From positions 27,900,339-27,964,338 of the forward strand of contig OZ018412.1 in NCBI GenBank assembly GCA_963969595.1: 64,000 nt of DNA, written 5' to 3'. A program made the position numbers and the translations under genes. The DNA comes from Neckera pumila. Its lineage: Eukaryota; Streptophyta; Bryopsida; Hypnales; Neckeraceae. Within the stretch, counting starts at the first letter, position 1. Each line of letters begins with the position of its first letter. The notes below the pieces were generated by a model. That model saw nothing but the letters and a program-made list of their open reading frames with translations. It searched no databases and was not told the DNA's origin. This document shows positions 11,943-23,056 of the stretch, piece by piece.

Positions 11943-13578
11943 TATTTGTCAGTACAAAAATCCCATTGGTTGGCTCAAAAAACTTTCAACTCTCATATTT
12001 TAGTTTTTTCATTCTAATTTTTTTACCTTTGTTACGTAAATTAATTGAATAAGTTGTCATTGATTCCCTCAAAATCTTTTGAACTCCCACGATTGCCAAG
12101 ACACCATGGGCTTCAATTTTAATTTTGTGACTCCAAAATTCTATTATTTTCATCTCAACTTCATTGCACCATTTTTCTCCTAGCTTTATTCTATTATTTT
12201 CATCTTGGCTTCATTCTACCATTTTTATCTTGGTTCACTTCACCATTTTAGTTGTAGTGCCTTGAAAGGCACTCTATGATTGCAATGTTGACCCTATATA
12301 TGATAATACAAAAATCCCATTGGTTGACTCAAAAAACTTTCCACTCTCATATCTTAGTTTTTTAATTTAAATTTTTTAATATTTATTTCTTAAATTAATT
12401 GAAGAAGTTGCCATTGGTGCCCTCAAAATCTTTTAATCCCTAAAGTTCCTTGACTATGTTTTCACCAAAAACGTTCAAAATCTGTCATTTTTAGATCAAG
12501 TACCAAATTTTTGAGAAACAACTTTTTGACATATGTTACCATAGGATCATGTAGGTTGCTTATTTAAAAACATGTGAAAAAAATTTCAGAAATTTCCACC
12601 GCGTGAATTGCAAGATATAAGCATTCATATTCATTGAAGTTATTTTTTTGGCCCTGCAAAAAACAGGGCAGCTTCACTTTATAAGCTCACTTTTCCATGA
12701 AAAAATGTCCAAAATGGTGGTGCTTCTTTGGATTTTATTTTCTACACAAGTTTTCCACATGTTTGATTTTCACATCATTTGGAATTGTACAACACATAAG
12801 AAAAAAATAGTAAGTAGACAATAGTAGAGAATGATTCAAAATACTAAATTGTTAAGAATTTAATTATAGAATTGAAAAATACCAATCCCAATGGTTTAAA
12901 TGTTGTAATTAACAGTGTACATCCTGTGATTTTATTTTTTTCCCAAAATATTGAAAAATATTGAAAATTGAGTAAGATAAAGGACTTCAAAGTTTCTTTT
13001 GGAGTAGAGAATCCATAACTGCCCAAAAACAAAAATCCTCGTAACTTTTGACTCATTGATCAAAATGAAATGATTCAAAGCTTTCCACATATATATAATT
13101 CTAGAAGACCAATTTTAAATTTTTATTTTTGAAAAAAGTGATTTTTTTCTATCTGCCCAGACTGCCCAAGTTGATAAACAAACTACATATCATGCAATAA
13201 TTTTTCTCTCATATTTTCAAATGTCATGAAATTTGGTGCATATCAAAGATATTCCTCGTCCCCACCTTCTATTAAAATTTGGGTCAAATTTATGGAAATC
13301 TCTAGTCACACGTATCTGTCCAAAATTTCTATGTAGCCAAAAACCGCATGTTGGTCCTTTAGAGGTTAAACTCCCTCAATTGCAAAGATGCCATGGGCTT
13401 CAATTTTAGTCTTGTAACTCCAAAATTCCATTGCTTTCATCTTAGCTTCATTCTAGCATTTTTGTCTTGGCTTTCTTCTAACATTTTCATCCTGGCTTCA
13501 TTCCATCATTTTTTATCTTAGTTCAGGTCACCATTTTAATTGTGGCGCCTTGAAAGACCCCCCATGATTGCAGGGCTT
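11943..13578. repeat. Two tandem units of about 352 bp, the second split by a MITE
   Basis: Unit 1 runs from 11943 to about 12293. Unit 2 runs from about 12294 to 12436 and resumes at 13366 to about 13578. Both start with a TATAT-type sequence followed by CAAAAATCCCATTGGTTG, and both contain CCATGGGCTTCAATTTTA. With the MITE at 12437-13365 removed, unit 2 has nearly the same length as unit 1. The duplication therefore came before the MITE insertion. Confidence 0.75.
12437..13365 (+). mobile_element. TTAA-flanked piggyBac-type MITE, type 1
   Basis: A 929-bp element lies between TTAA at 12433-12436 and TTAA at 13366-13369. It starts TCCCTAAAGTTCCTTGACT and ends GGTCCTTTAGAGG. It is collinear with the copy at 1429-2343 over its whole length. 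It interrupts the second 352-bp tandem unit; the matching uninterrupted site in the first unit reads TTTTGAACTCCC, which gives a related empty site. No coding capacity is seen. Confidence 0.87.
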
Positions 13579-15559
13579 TATGGATTTATTGGCTTTTTTG
13601 TTTGCTTAAGTGATTTATTTGTAATCTAGTACTCCGTAAGTCTTAGAAATATTTTAGTATTCATGTTAAATATAGTGTTGCCATTTTTTGTTTTCTTGGC
13701 CTGATCTCTTGTTACTCTAAATGCAAATGTTGTAAATCTATCCTAACTACAATCATTGCACTTCTCTATGTTGAAGCATCAGCAGTTGTTCTAAATTTGT
13801 TAGAGTTAAAACATAAGAATGAAGGAGCTATACAAGGACTACACGTCTAATGCTATTTTCACTCTGCACGTCATGACTTATACTTTTAGTAGATGATTAT
13901 TTTATGTTAAGTTGAAAATGTAATTTGAAATTTTGAGTTAAAAATAAATAGTGGTATGATAAATTAGCCTCTTACAGTAATTTAAAGTAAGCATATGGTA
14001 CTTAGAAATATGCTAGATTAGAAAATTAGGTAATGTTATGGTCTATTTAATGTGTCCCCTCTATCAAAATATCCCCATTAATAATACCCCACAGTCTCAT
14101 GTGGTATGTAAACTATTTGAAGAGTAATCCCCCATCGTATAGCAATCAAAGCAAATTGTTATGCAACTTGAGGGATGTGGGCTTTGTGCATGTAGTGTTG
14201 ACTTGCTTCATGAGTAAAGAACTTGTCAAATAATACAACTGTAGATTATTTCAATGCAAAGCTTCTTTACCAATAAAATAATTACACCTCATTTAGACAC
14301 TTCTTGAAGCACTGTATATAGTTCCTATTATTTGATTGGATTATTTTTCTATTATTTATACCAAAAAATACTATAAAATTTAGCATAATTAAGTATGATT
14401 TTCTTAAATATTGTTTGCAAAAGTTATAAAGGTTCAAAGAGGTTTTGGTAGATGATATAAAGAAATTTTATCTATAAAAAAGCTTGCTTATTAGTATACA
14501 CACCAATTTTGAGTGTGAACTTACATAAGAGTTTGTGAGCTCATAACAAGATAAATGTGCACATTCTATTTTTAGTATGATATCCTTTTCCACAATCGTG
14601 CCCACAATGTTTGGAAAATTTGCATATAAGAGTTTTTTGGAATTGGAGGTGACATCAACAACTACAAATTGTGTTAGCACACTACAATGCGCGCACTTCC
14701 AAAAAAATTAAGTTCAAATGAAGAACTATCAAACTCATTACTCAATCCACCTTGCAATTGTCAAAATGCAATTTTTTTATAAGAAAAAAATTGCAAAAAC
14801 TCCAAATCAACACTTGCATGTTTAAATTTTCAACAGTGAAAAGCATAAAAAAACACTTCATTCTTTCTATTGGGAGCATTTTCAAAGCAAATGGATAAGT
14901 ACAATTTTTTAGATCTCAATTCAAATAAAATTGGCAAGCTTTTCTCAAAAGCTACAAAATCAAGTACAATTTATAAGCTTTATTCTTCTACAAATGGTAC
15001 ATATATGTTTTTGAAGACCTCTCAAAAATCAAATATTTATCTTTTGCAATGAAAAATAAAAGTTTCCAATAGTTAACCTTTAATATTGCCCATGAAAAAT
15101 TTTAAACTGGTCAAAGTAATTTATTTGTTCACACCAAAATGAGCTCAAATTTTGGATTGATTGTATATGGTCGATTAGGCAATTAAGGATTAAATTGGTT
15201 ACAGGTCCATCTTTTTCAAGATTAAAGACCTTAAAGCTATGGAACCAATTTCAAATTCTCTTTATGACATATTCTGTTTTTTTCATCTAAGAGACATTTA
15301 TTTCTTGATCATTTAGTTGCTCTAAAATTGTCTTTTTAGAATTCACCACCAATAGATAGCTTGATGTCTATCCAAAATATATATTGCTATTATTCTATAT
15401 AATGGAGATGTGAACAAATCAAACTCTAAAAAATTGACTTTGTATCAATATTATATAGCTAAAGAGTTTGGACCTTGCTTTTCACTATAATACTAACAAT
15501 GACTAATTGAAAGATATTTGAATTTGAAGATGTCAAAAATATAAATTTGTTGCAAGAAT
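13579..15559. other. AT-rich intergenic DNA
   Basis: I see no gene, RNA or clear element ends here. Short open frames on both strands are AT-rich and match nothing recognisable. Confidence 0.5.
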
Positions 15560-15707
15560 AATCAGCACATAGTAGAACTATGGACTTAATTTAATCGGCA
15601 CGTAGCAAAACTACGGACTAAATCTAATCGGCACATGACAAAACTATGGACTAAATCTAATCAACACATAGCAAAACTACGGATTGAATCTAATCATCAT
15701 GTACTAT
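15560..15707. repeat. 33-bp tandem repeat, about 4.5 copies
   Basis: Copies start at 15560, 15593, 15626, 15659 and 15692, an exact 33-bp period. Each carries a version of AATCGGCACATAGCAAAACT. The copies differ by a few substitutions and no indels. No reading frame uses the repeat. Confidence 0.85.
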
Positions 15708-17013
15708 GAATGGCTTGCTAAATGATGCATTGCACGGATGAAAAGTACAAAAGGATAGGCAAAAATCCCAAGCAAAAAATTAGTTATAGCTTCATTATTA
15801 CATGACTTCAATTTTCTTAAAAATGTATAGAAAATTAAACTCTTTAAGGTTCCTAAATTTATCAAAATATAGACCAACTTCTACTTGGAGAAATTCATAG
15901 GAATAAAATATTTGAAAGTACATCAAGCTAAAAAACACTTAAATTTTCATTCCAAAATAATGAATTAATAGGAGGACAGGTCGTCGGAAGGACATGTCAT
16001 ATTATCAGAAGGGTAGGTTAATGAAAAGATAAGTCATGTCATTAGGTCATGAGTAGGACAGTTTCTAGGGTACAATGATTCAAGGAGGTGAAGTGGCATT
16101 CAAAGTCATTGGAGGATAGTGAATAGAGGTACAATCGATTTTAGTTAATGGAAGGACATGTCATGTTTGTGGAAGAGTGGAAATTAAGGTAGAAAAGTGG
16201 AAGGAAAGAGACAGATTAATTGAAGAAAAGACAGTTTAGAGTATTCAAATATTTGATTCTTTGTATAAAATTTGAAACATTAGAAATTTATGTTTGTTGA
16301 TCTTTTGTAGTTGTTTTTAATTTTTTTATTACTATAGTTGAGGAAAATAAAAAGGAGGAAAAAATGGTTAACACCTAAATAGTTGGAAGTTCAAATGCCT
16401 TAAAAATGACGCTTTTTCATAATATAAAGAATTAAAATAAACCAAATATTTTTTTACCTAATTGATGGACCGTTGTTGTGATGTGGACCATTGTTGTGGA
16501 GTGGGCTCTTCAGTCCTTTTGGTGTTAGTAATCTCATCATTTTGCCAACATTTGATAGAAGGAAATTTTAATAATCTTTTCATTTAATCCTAAACTTAAC
16601 AAATGCAACTTTCAAGTTCTCCTCCTAGAAACATATTACAAATCCATACTAAATGTCTATAGGTGTCACCTTGTAGTGATTGTTGGGATTAGATGAAGAT
16701 ATGGCGTTTATTGGTACCTCATCAGGCTATTGCACAAATGTGTGCCAATTTCATAATAAATGTTTGTCAATTCTAATATAATACTTTTATTCTCATTATA
16801 AATGGTTTATATTCTACAAATCTTCATACTGGTATAATTGATGAATGTACTTCAAGTGTGCAAGTATATGCAAAGAGTACATCAAGTGTGCCATATGTGC
16901 CATCTTTCACATTTATTGAATAGTAGTAATTGTGGCTTTAATGAATAAGCTTGACCCCATTCTCCAATCTTATAGAAATCATACGGCAAAGTAAATTTAA
17001 AAGAATGCAAATG
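15708..17013. other. AT-rich intergenic DNA
   Basis: No gene is supported. Around 15970-16170 a loose motif GGAAGGACATGTCAT recurs twice, and near 16465-16500 a short GGACC(A/G)TTGTTGTG motif is duplicated. These look like decayed repeats. Confidence 0.45.
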
Positions 17014-17518
17014 TTAGACCATCTGCAATGCAGTCACGGTACATGGCCTAGTATCGGTATAGCTAGCTTTTGAATGCTAAACAATTAGAGTTTGAAAATT
17101 GTCTTATTGGAAGCACATCGGAAAAAACTTGGAGAAGGAACAAAAAAAAATTCAAACTAGACATTGGACAAGTACTTCAAAAGCGAAATACAAATCTGAA
17201 ATTATAGAGGTCTTAGCAAATTACGGTTACCAAAGCAACATTTGGCCATTGACCCTCTAAAAATCGTCAAATGTGGAGGGTCAATGGCCAAATGTTGCTT
17301 TGGTAACCGTGATTTGCTAAGACCTCTATAATTTCAGATTTGTACCTCGCTTTTGAAGTACTTGTCCAATGTCTAATTTGAAATTTTTTTGTTCCTTCTC
17401 CATGTTCTTTCCGTTGCGCTTCCAATAAGACAATTTTCAAATTCTAATTGTCTAGCATTCAAAAGTTAGCTATACCGATACTGGGCCATGTACCGTGACT
17501 GCATTGCAGATGGTCTTA
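17014..17518. mobile_element. Tourist-like foldback MITE forming a 240-bp hairpin
   Basis: The element at 17017-17515 is an almost perfect inverted repeat. The left arm is 17017-17257, the loop 18 bp (17258-17275) and the right arm 17276-17515. The ends read GACCATCTGCAATGCAG and its complement. A direct TTA flanks each side (17014-17016 and 17516-17518), the 3-bp target duplication of PIF/Harbinger-type elements. The arms differ at only a scatter of positions, which points to a recent origin or arm homogenisation. A transcript would fold into a long dsRNA, a plausible small-RNA source. Confidence 0.8.
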
Positions 17519-20278
17519 CATGACATCTTGAAGTTTTCATTGCACAAAAATTTAGGAGATTTGATGGAAATTTAAAAGAATTGGTGCAAAGAGCCATTGG
17601 GCCATTGAGCCTTGGGGTCCATAGGTTGACAAATCATAAAACACTTTGATTGCAATCTTACTTTCATCTTTTCAGTTTACTTTCATTTTTATTCTTATTT
17701 TTTGTTTGGCATATTATTTTCATAAATAAATTAAACGGACATGAAAGAAAATTTACGAAGGAATTGGTTATGGATCACTTTTGTGGCAATTGCAAATGTA
17801 AATGGTTGTAGCAACAATACAAAGCATACTCGTTGTATTCTACAAAACATTGATGATTCCCCCAAGGGAGAATGGGACTGACCTAAATTGCTTCTAATTT
17901 TGAATGATGAATCATACCAGTTTGTCAATTCTAAACTTATTACAAGTCACCCAAGAGCAACTCATTTAGATAATAGTCATGAATCATTATCCATAATAGC
18001 ACAACCAAATGACTATTTTTCAAACTTCAAAGTCCTTCAATTTATGTGCTTCCATATTGCAACTATATATAAATGAAATTTGTTATATTTAATTTTGAGG
18101 GGGTGTAATCACATGCCTATTATAGGTCATACAAATTTAGAGTTTTTATAAAAATTTGAAATTGTTGTGAATTTTTGAATAAAAATGCTAAAATTGCATA
18201 TCAAATACAAAGAATGTTTAATTAAAAATCAACCAAAAGGCAGGTTACCACAGTGTTTCCTACAATAATGATAAAATCCAACTAGTATACCACATCTTCA
18301 AAAGATTTAAATTTTCTCTATAGATGTATGTTATAATGTAAACATTATGGTGCAAATCAATTTGGTGTAATTCTAAAATTTGAAATGTGCATACTATGGC
18401 TACAAGCCAAATGTTCAAATTGCACTAAAATATTCAATATGACAAAAAAAATTAAATTTTAAATTAGACTAAAAAATAGACTTCATAAGATTCATTTCTT
18501 TTGTTGGCTTCAAATTCAAAAAACATCATTTTTATGGCCAAAAACTCCAATCAAGAAAAAGGAATAGAAGTTGCCAAAATGCACTATACATTGATCCATG
18601 GATTTGTTATTTTTGTATGTACAAAAGTCTAAAAATATTACTAGGAGGGAATATCCAATACCTTTTATTAAAACCGAATTCAAATAATCCCTCCAAAACA
18701 ATTGGATGAAAAAAATAATTTTCTCCATCTATGAAGCCTCCTTGAAACCACCTAGAGAACACAAATGCCCTCTCAATCTTTTTGAGATTAAAGGAACTAC
18801 ATCTAATTGTAACCAACTTTTCAAAATCCTGTATATTGTACCTCCTTTAATTTGATTGCTTAAAAGGTAGTTAGTCATTATAAAGGTCAAATAGTCGATG
18901 ATAGTATTGCAAGTGTGCAATATATATTAGAATGTCATTGAAGAAAAAGTCAAATCTACCCTTAAAAAAGCCAACATCCATTGGATCAATTATAATTGTT
19001 TTGAAGAGCTTTCTATAGGAGTTATAGGAAATGGATGACGTACTTCCAAATATGTTGAAAAAGTAATTTTTGTCTATTCTTTAGGGCTAGTGTGTTCTTT
19101 TAGCTATTCTTTAGTAATTTGTCTATTTTTTAGATATTTGTTCTTTTAGCTTTTCCTTTAGCAATTTGTCTATTCTTTAGTCATGATTACAATGCAAGAT
19201 CATGATTGAGTTCATGGAGGGATAGAAAGAAAAGGAAAATGTACAACAATGAAGATCTATTGTGTAAATTCTTCACATGCATAATATATTCTATTTAAGA
19301 AGCTTGAAATGTACATCATCCTTCTTTGTAAGGTTAAAGAAGCAGTTTGGATGTAAATTCTTGCCTAAAATGTGCAACCAAGCTAGTCATGAAAGTAGTC
19401 ATGAAAGCTAGAGATTGATTTTGAGAACATCTTATTTTCAACATTATGAACATTCATAGTTTACTCATACAATGTCCAAAAAATGTATATGGATACTATC
19501 TAGAATGACATTTTAGCCCCTACAAAGATCCAACAAAAAATTAACAATTTTGACTATAGGAACTATGCTAAATTGCTTATTTGAACAATTATAAGTGCGT
19601 TTATTTCACATGTCATGATTTATATCCTTTATTTCATCACAAAGGAGGGTACAAGGTCACTACCTTTGTAGCTACAATGTCTTCTTCTTTTTTAAAAACA
19701 AACTGTGACCACTAAAGAAGAGAGAAACAAAATCGATCTGGCACGCAAAGGCAAGCCAGAGAAAGCGCGCAATCTGAGAATCTCCATTTGGGTGAGTGGA
19801 GTTACAACACAACAGTAGTGTTCTTCCTCCACATTTGCTAGAAGGGAATGCACTTCTATATTCCGTCCCACTCTAATTTGCTAAACCCCCTATAATTTTT
19901 TTGTCTATTAGCTAACTTTGAAATATTTTCTTTTCTTTGTCCAATGCCAAAATTTGAGTTTACTTGTACCTATCCAAAGGACATTTGAATGCGCTTCCAA
20001 TTGAAAAAAAAATTCAAGTTCTAATTAGAAACCAGTCAAAAGTTACAAGTTCATTTGGAAGGCCAAATTCCAGACAAATTCCGGTCTGCAGCAGTAAAGA
20101 AGCTCTCCTGGTTCTTTTTCTTTTGCCTTCATCCGATCTCAAAGAATCCCAAGAGCTTCTGTCTTTTGATCAAAGCATGCAAATCCGATTCAGCTCTACA
20201 GCTCACCAAGAATTAACAAAAATCATCAGAAATTTTCAAATTGCACAATCAATAATTTTCAATTGTTAGGACAACAAG
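17519..20278. other. AT-rich intergenic DNA without a recognisable gene
   Basis: No convincing coding region is seen. A 101-codon open frame at 19964-20269 (plus) has no recognisable motif and no splice or promoter context, so it is not called. The DNA near 19740-20240 is somewhat less AT-rich than its surroundings and could be an old gene remnant. Confidence 0.4.
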
Positions 20279-20280
20279 TA

Positions 20281-20530
20281 CACAAAATAGTGAAACTGGG
20301 TTGCCCCACACTAATTTCTCGACAGTCCACACTGTAGAAATATTCATTGCTTTTGTACAATGATGCATTCAATTCAAAGCAATATGTATGGCATAGATTT
20401 GTGCACCAATTCAAAGCCTAGTTCAAAGAGTGTCATGTGCCTCCATGTGGAACAAGCATTGATTTATGAGGTAATTTATCTTAGTTAATGCAACCTACTT
20501 GACAAGGCAACCTAATTTCACTATTTTGTG
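20281..20530. mobile_element. TA-flanked 250-bp MITE, first of a pair
   Basis: The element starts CACAAAATAGTGAAACTGGG and ends with the inverted form of CACAAAATAGTGAAATTAGG. TA lies directly outside each end (20279-20280 and 20531-20532). The TIR is about 26 bp. A TA duplication points to a Tc1/mariner-like origin. A sister copy follows 10 bp further on. Confidence 0.7.
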
Positions 20531-20540
20531 TAATTCACTA

Positions 20541-20799
20541 CACAAAATAGTGCAATTAGGTTGCCCTAGACTAATATCTCGACATTCTACACTATATCAA
20601 TATCCAAGTTACTGGAGAAGGATGCAGAGATGTGGGGAAACATGTGTGCAACATAGGTTGGTACATTGATTCATGACTCAGGATCAGAAAATGGCTTGTG
20701 CCTCCATCTGGACAAGCCATGAGTTATAAGGTAACATGAAGTAACTTCTTTGGGTAAGGCTACTCAATCGTCAAGGCAATCCAATTTCATTATTTAGTG
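20541..20799. mobile_element. TA-flanked 259-bp MITE, second of a pair
   Basis: The start CACAAAATAGTGCAATTAGG and the inverted end match the first copy in family and orientation. TA flanks both sides (20539-20540 and 20800-20801). The interior also matches: both copies carry a version of CTCGACA(G/T)TC(C/T)ACACT near the left end. The short gap makes a 60-bp palindrome at the junction. Confidence 0.7.
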
Positions 20800-21848
20800 T
20801 AGCAAGTTGTGACAAGATTGACACAATTGTACACTATATCCTCATTTATTGCTCTTTCCATATATATTCCTAGGATCTCTCATGTGATTTGGAGAGAATT
20901 GCCCGTTAGTTCATCAATAGATGGTGTCTTTGGGAAAATATAATTGGTTGGAGCATGAAAATGGAAGATCCAAAATTAGACCAAAAAATTTATAAGATAG
21001 TAGGACAACAACCAATTGGTGTGTAAAAAAAAAGACGTGGATATGTAGCTACTACTTTCATGAAATTGTTAGATTTGAATCACTTGTCATTTCGAATCCA
21101 AGGCTAGTACCTAGGTTGGTGGAGGGGAGTATGTTCTTGGACAATCTAATAATAGCAACTAGACTTAATAGCAAAAAGTGGCGGTTTTGGAGGTACCCAC
21201 CTTAAAGCATTTGCAGGGCCTCCTGCAACAATGACGATATCGGTACTAAGCCGAGCGCATAGTCAAATGTGATTAAAATTGCGCTCGAATGCAATTGTTA
21301 TGCTAGCCTTCACTTTCCCAGCCTTAGTATGCGCCCCCCCGACATTGGCAAACTTGCAAAATGTGCAAGGCCCGCAACCGAAGTTGCTCCCACTAGAAAT
21401 AATCATTATTGTCAACCCATTTCCACATTGTTGAGTGTGCCAATCAATTCAATCTTCCCTTGATTCCATGAAAAGTCTTTTTTTTAATGTAGACTCTTTT
21501 CTTTCTTTCTTTCTTTTTATAATGAGAAAAAGTCCATTTGATGTTCCAATTGCCGGCTTTGCATTGGATCAATTTGTTTGAAAAAAATCCGGCACTAGTC
21601 ATTTGAGTTAGTGTGCTTTAGCCTGTGCTTGAAGCTTCATCACAATCAGCTTTCACTTTGCCCAGTGCACCACTGCTAGAAGCACCATTGCTTGATGCCC
21701 CAATTGTGGCCAATCCTTTGGGCTTGTTCTTTTGTGCCTGCAGCTCTGAAATTAATCTGTGACCCCCCCCCCCCCAAATCTGCGCTGGTGTAATTAGTTT
21801 ACATTAAATCTAAGGTCATGACTCATACGGTTTGCTCATTTAATTTAA

Positions 21849-21880
21849 CCCCTGAAAGGACCAACAAATGATCATACTGT
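21849..21880 (-). mobile_element. Solo end of a type 1 piggyBac-type MITE
   Basis: TTAA at 21845-21848 is followed by CCCCTGAAAGGACCAACA, which is the complement of the right end of the type 1 elements (compare 2312-2343). The match fades after roughly 30 bp. It is best read as a truncated copy in minus orientation. Confidence 0.55.
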
Positions 21881-22856
21881 GAAAATAAATAAATTGGAGG
21901 GGACCAAATTTTAAATTACCAAAAGCAATGAAGGACATTGCATGGGCTAGTATTTAATAAATTAGGCTAAAGAAAAAGTCTCATGCATATGTAATACAAT
22001 TATTATGCAAGTCTAAACTTACTTTCCCAATAGGAATAGTTAAAGGTAAAATATTCTGCAATTGTCAAATTCTTGGTCTATGCAAATAGAGACCCCCAAA
22101 GTTATACTACCCAGTTCACCAAAACACCCCATTTTCAACGAATTTTTTGTATATATGTATTTACATTAGAAGACACTAAGGTAGACCAACCCATTTCTGT
22201 CAACTATCTAATTCCGTCATCCTACAATTGGCCCCAATTCTGCCTCAAAACTCATCCACATCCGTTCATTTTTTGACAAAATCACTACATTAATGCCAAC
22301 AAAGGATAAGGTGTCAATCCTTTATTGGTGAGTACTTAAGTGTCATTCTGATACATGGAAAGACGGCTATGGGTTGTTTATAAGATGTTTATGACTCCAC
22401 TATGAGTGGTTTTAAAATTTCAAGGCAAACCACTTCAGAAATTCATAGGAATTACAATTTTAATTGAAAAATTATAAATCCACTTGGATTTGATTTGTGA
22501 AACAAGTGCACACCTCTGAAAAATATGTACCCCTCTTGGAGTTGGCCGGAAGATATTCAGATTGCTAATCAGGGTGGTAATAGGCTTGTCTACCTTACTG
22601 TACAGGACAGGACATCACTGCACATTGAACTGGGCAGTGACTTTCTTCCATCACAAGCCACAAACTCTGTGCACATGGTGCGCAACTTTCTCAACAAACC
22701 AAAATTCCAAAAACTGTACTAATACTTAAAAATAATATCTATGTTTCGAAATGGCATGGCCAGACTAGAAAGCTTCCTTCCATGTAACCCTTCCATGTAA
22801 CCCTTCTTCCATGTGCTCAATTCCACTTCAATACACAAGAAAAGGATGTCTAGATT

Positions 22857-22890
22857 TAGGGTTAGGGTTTAGGGTTTTAGGTTTTAACGT
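22857..22890. repeat. Short telomere-like tract (TTTAGGG variants)
   Basis: Degenerate units of the plant telomere repeat occur in a row: TTTAGGG, TTAGGG, TTTAGGG, then TTTTAGG. The tract is about 30 bp, flanked by ordinary single-copy-looking DNA, and lies 170 bp beyond the P-loop gene stop codon. It may be a small interstitial telomeric repeat or a cluster of telo-box elements. Confidence 0.6.
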
Positions 22891-23056
22891 TTAGGATTCA
22901 CTCGAAAATGATACAGTCGTACGCTTTACCGAGACTTAGTGGACCTCAAAGTCCGGAGTCGCTGCTCACCCCCTCCCGATGAAAAAACCCCCTCTCTATT
23001 GGCCCACCAAGACTTAAAAAGGAAGGCTGCCCTCAATCCTACAAACTCAAACAAGC

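Larger units (their letters stand above)
20802..23056. other. Intergenic DNA downstream of the P-loop gene
   Basis: No gene is supported. The region holds a TTTC microsatellite near 21498-21520, a run of about 14 C near 21763-21775, a solo MITE end at 21849 and a telomere-like tract at about 22857-22890. The stretch just below 23057 will include the 3' UTR of the minus-strand P-loop gene. Short plus-strand frames at 22073 and 22525 show no recognisable motifs. Confidence 0.45.

Noticed and set aside
15560..15707. A CRISPR array
   Set aside because: The 33-bp units are contiguous without unique spacers, and the DNA is from a plant nucleus.
17014..17518. An established MIRNA gene
   Set aside because: The arms pair over their entire length and end in TIRs with a TTA duplication, as in a foldback transposon. 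Small-RNA data would be needed to claim a miRNA.
19964..20269. 101-codon open frame (plus strand)
   Set aside because: No recognisable motif, no convincing promoter or splice context; chance frames of this length are expected in 64 kb.
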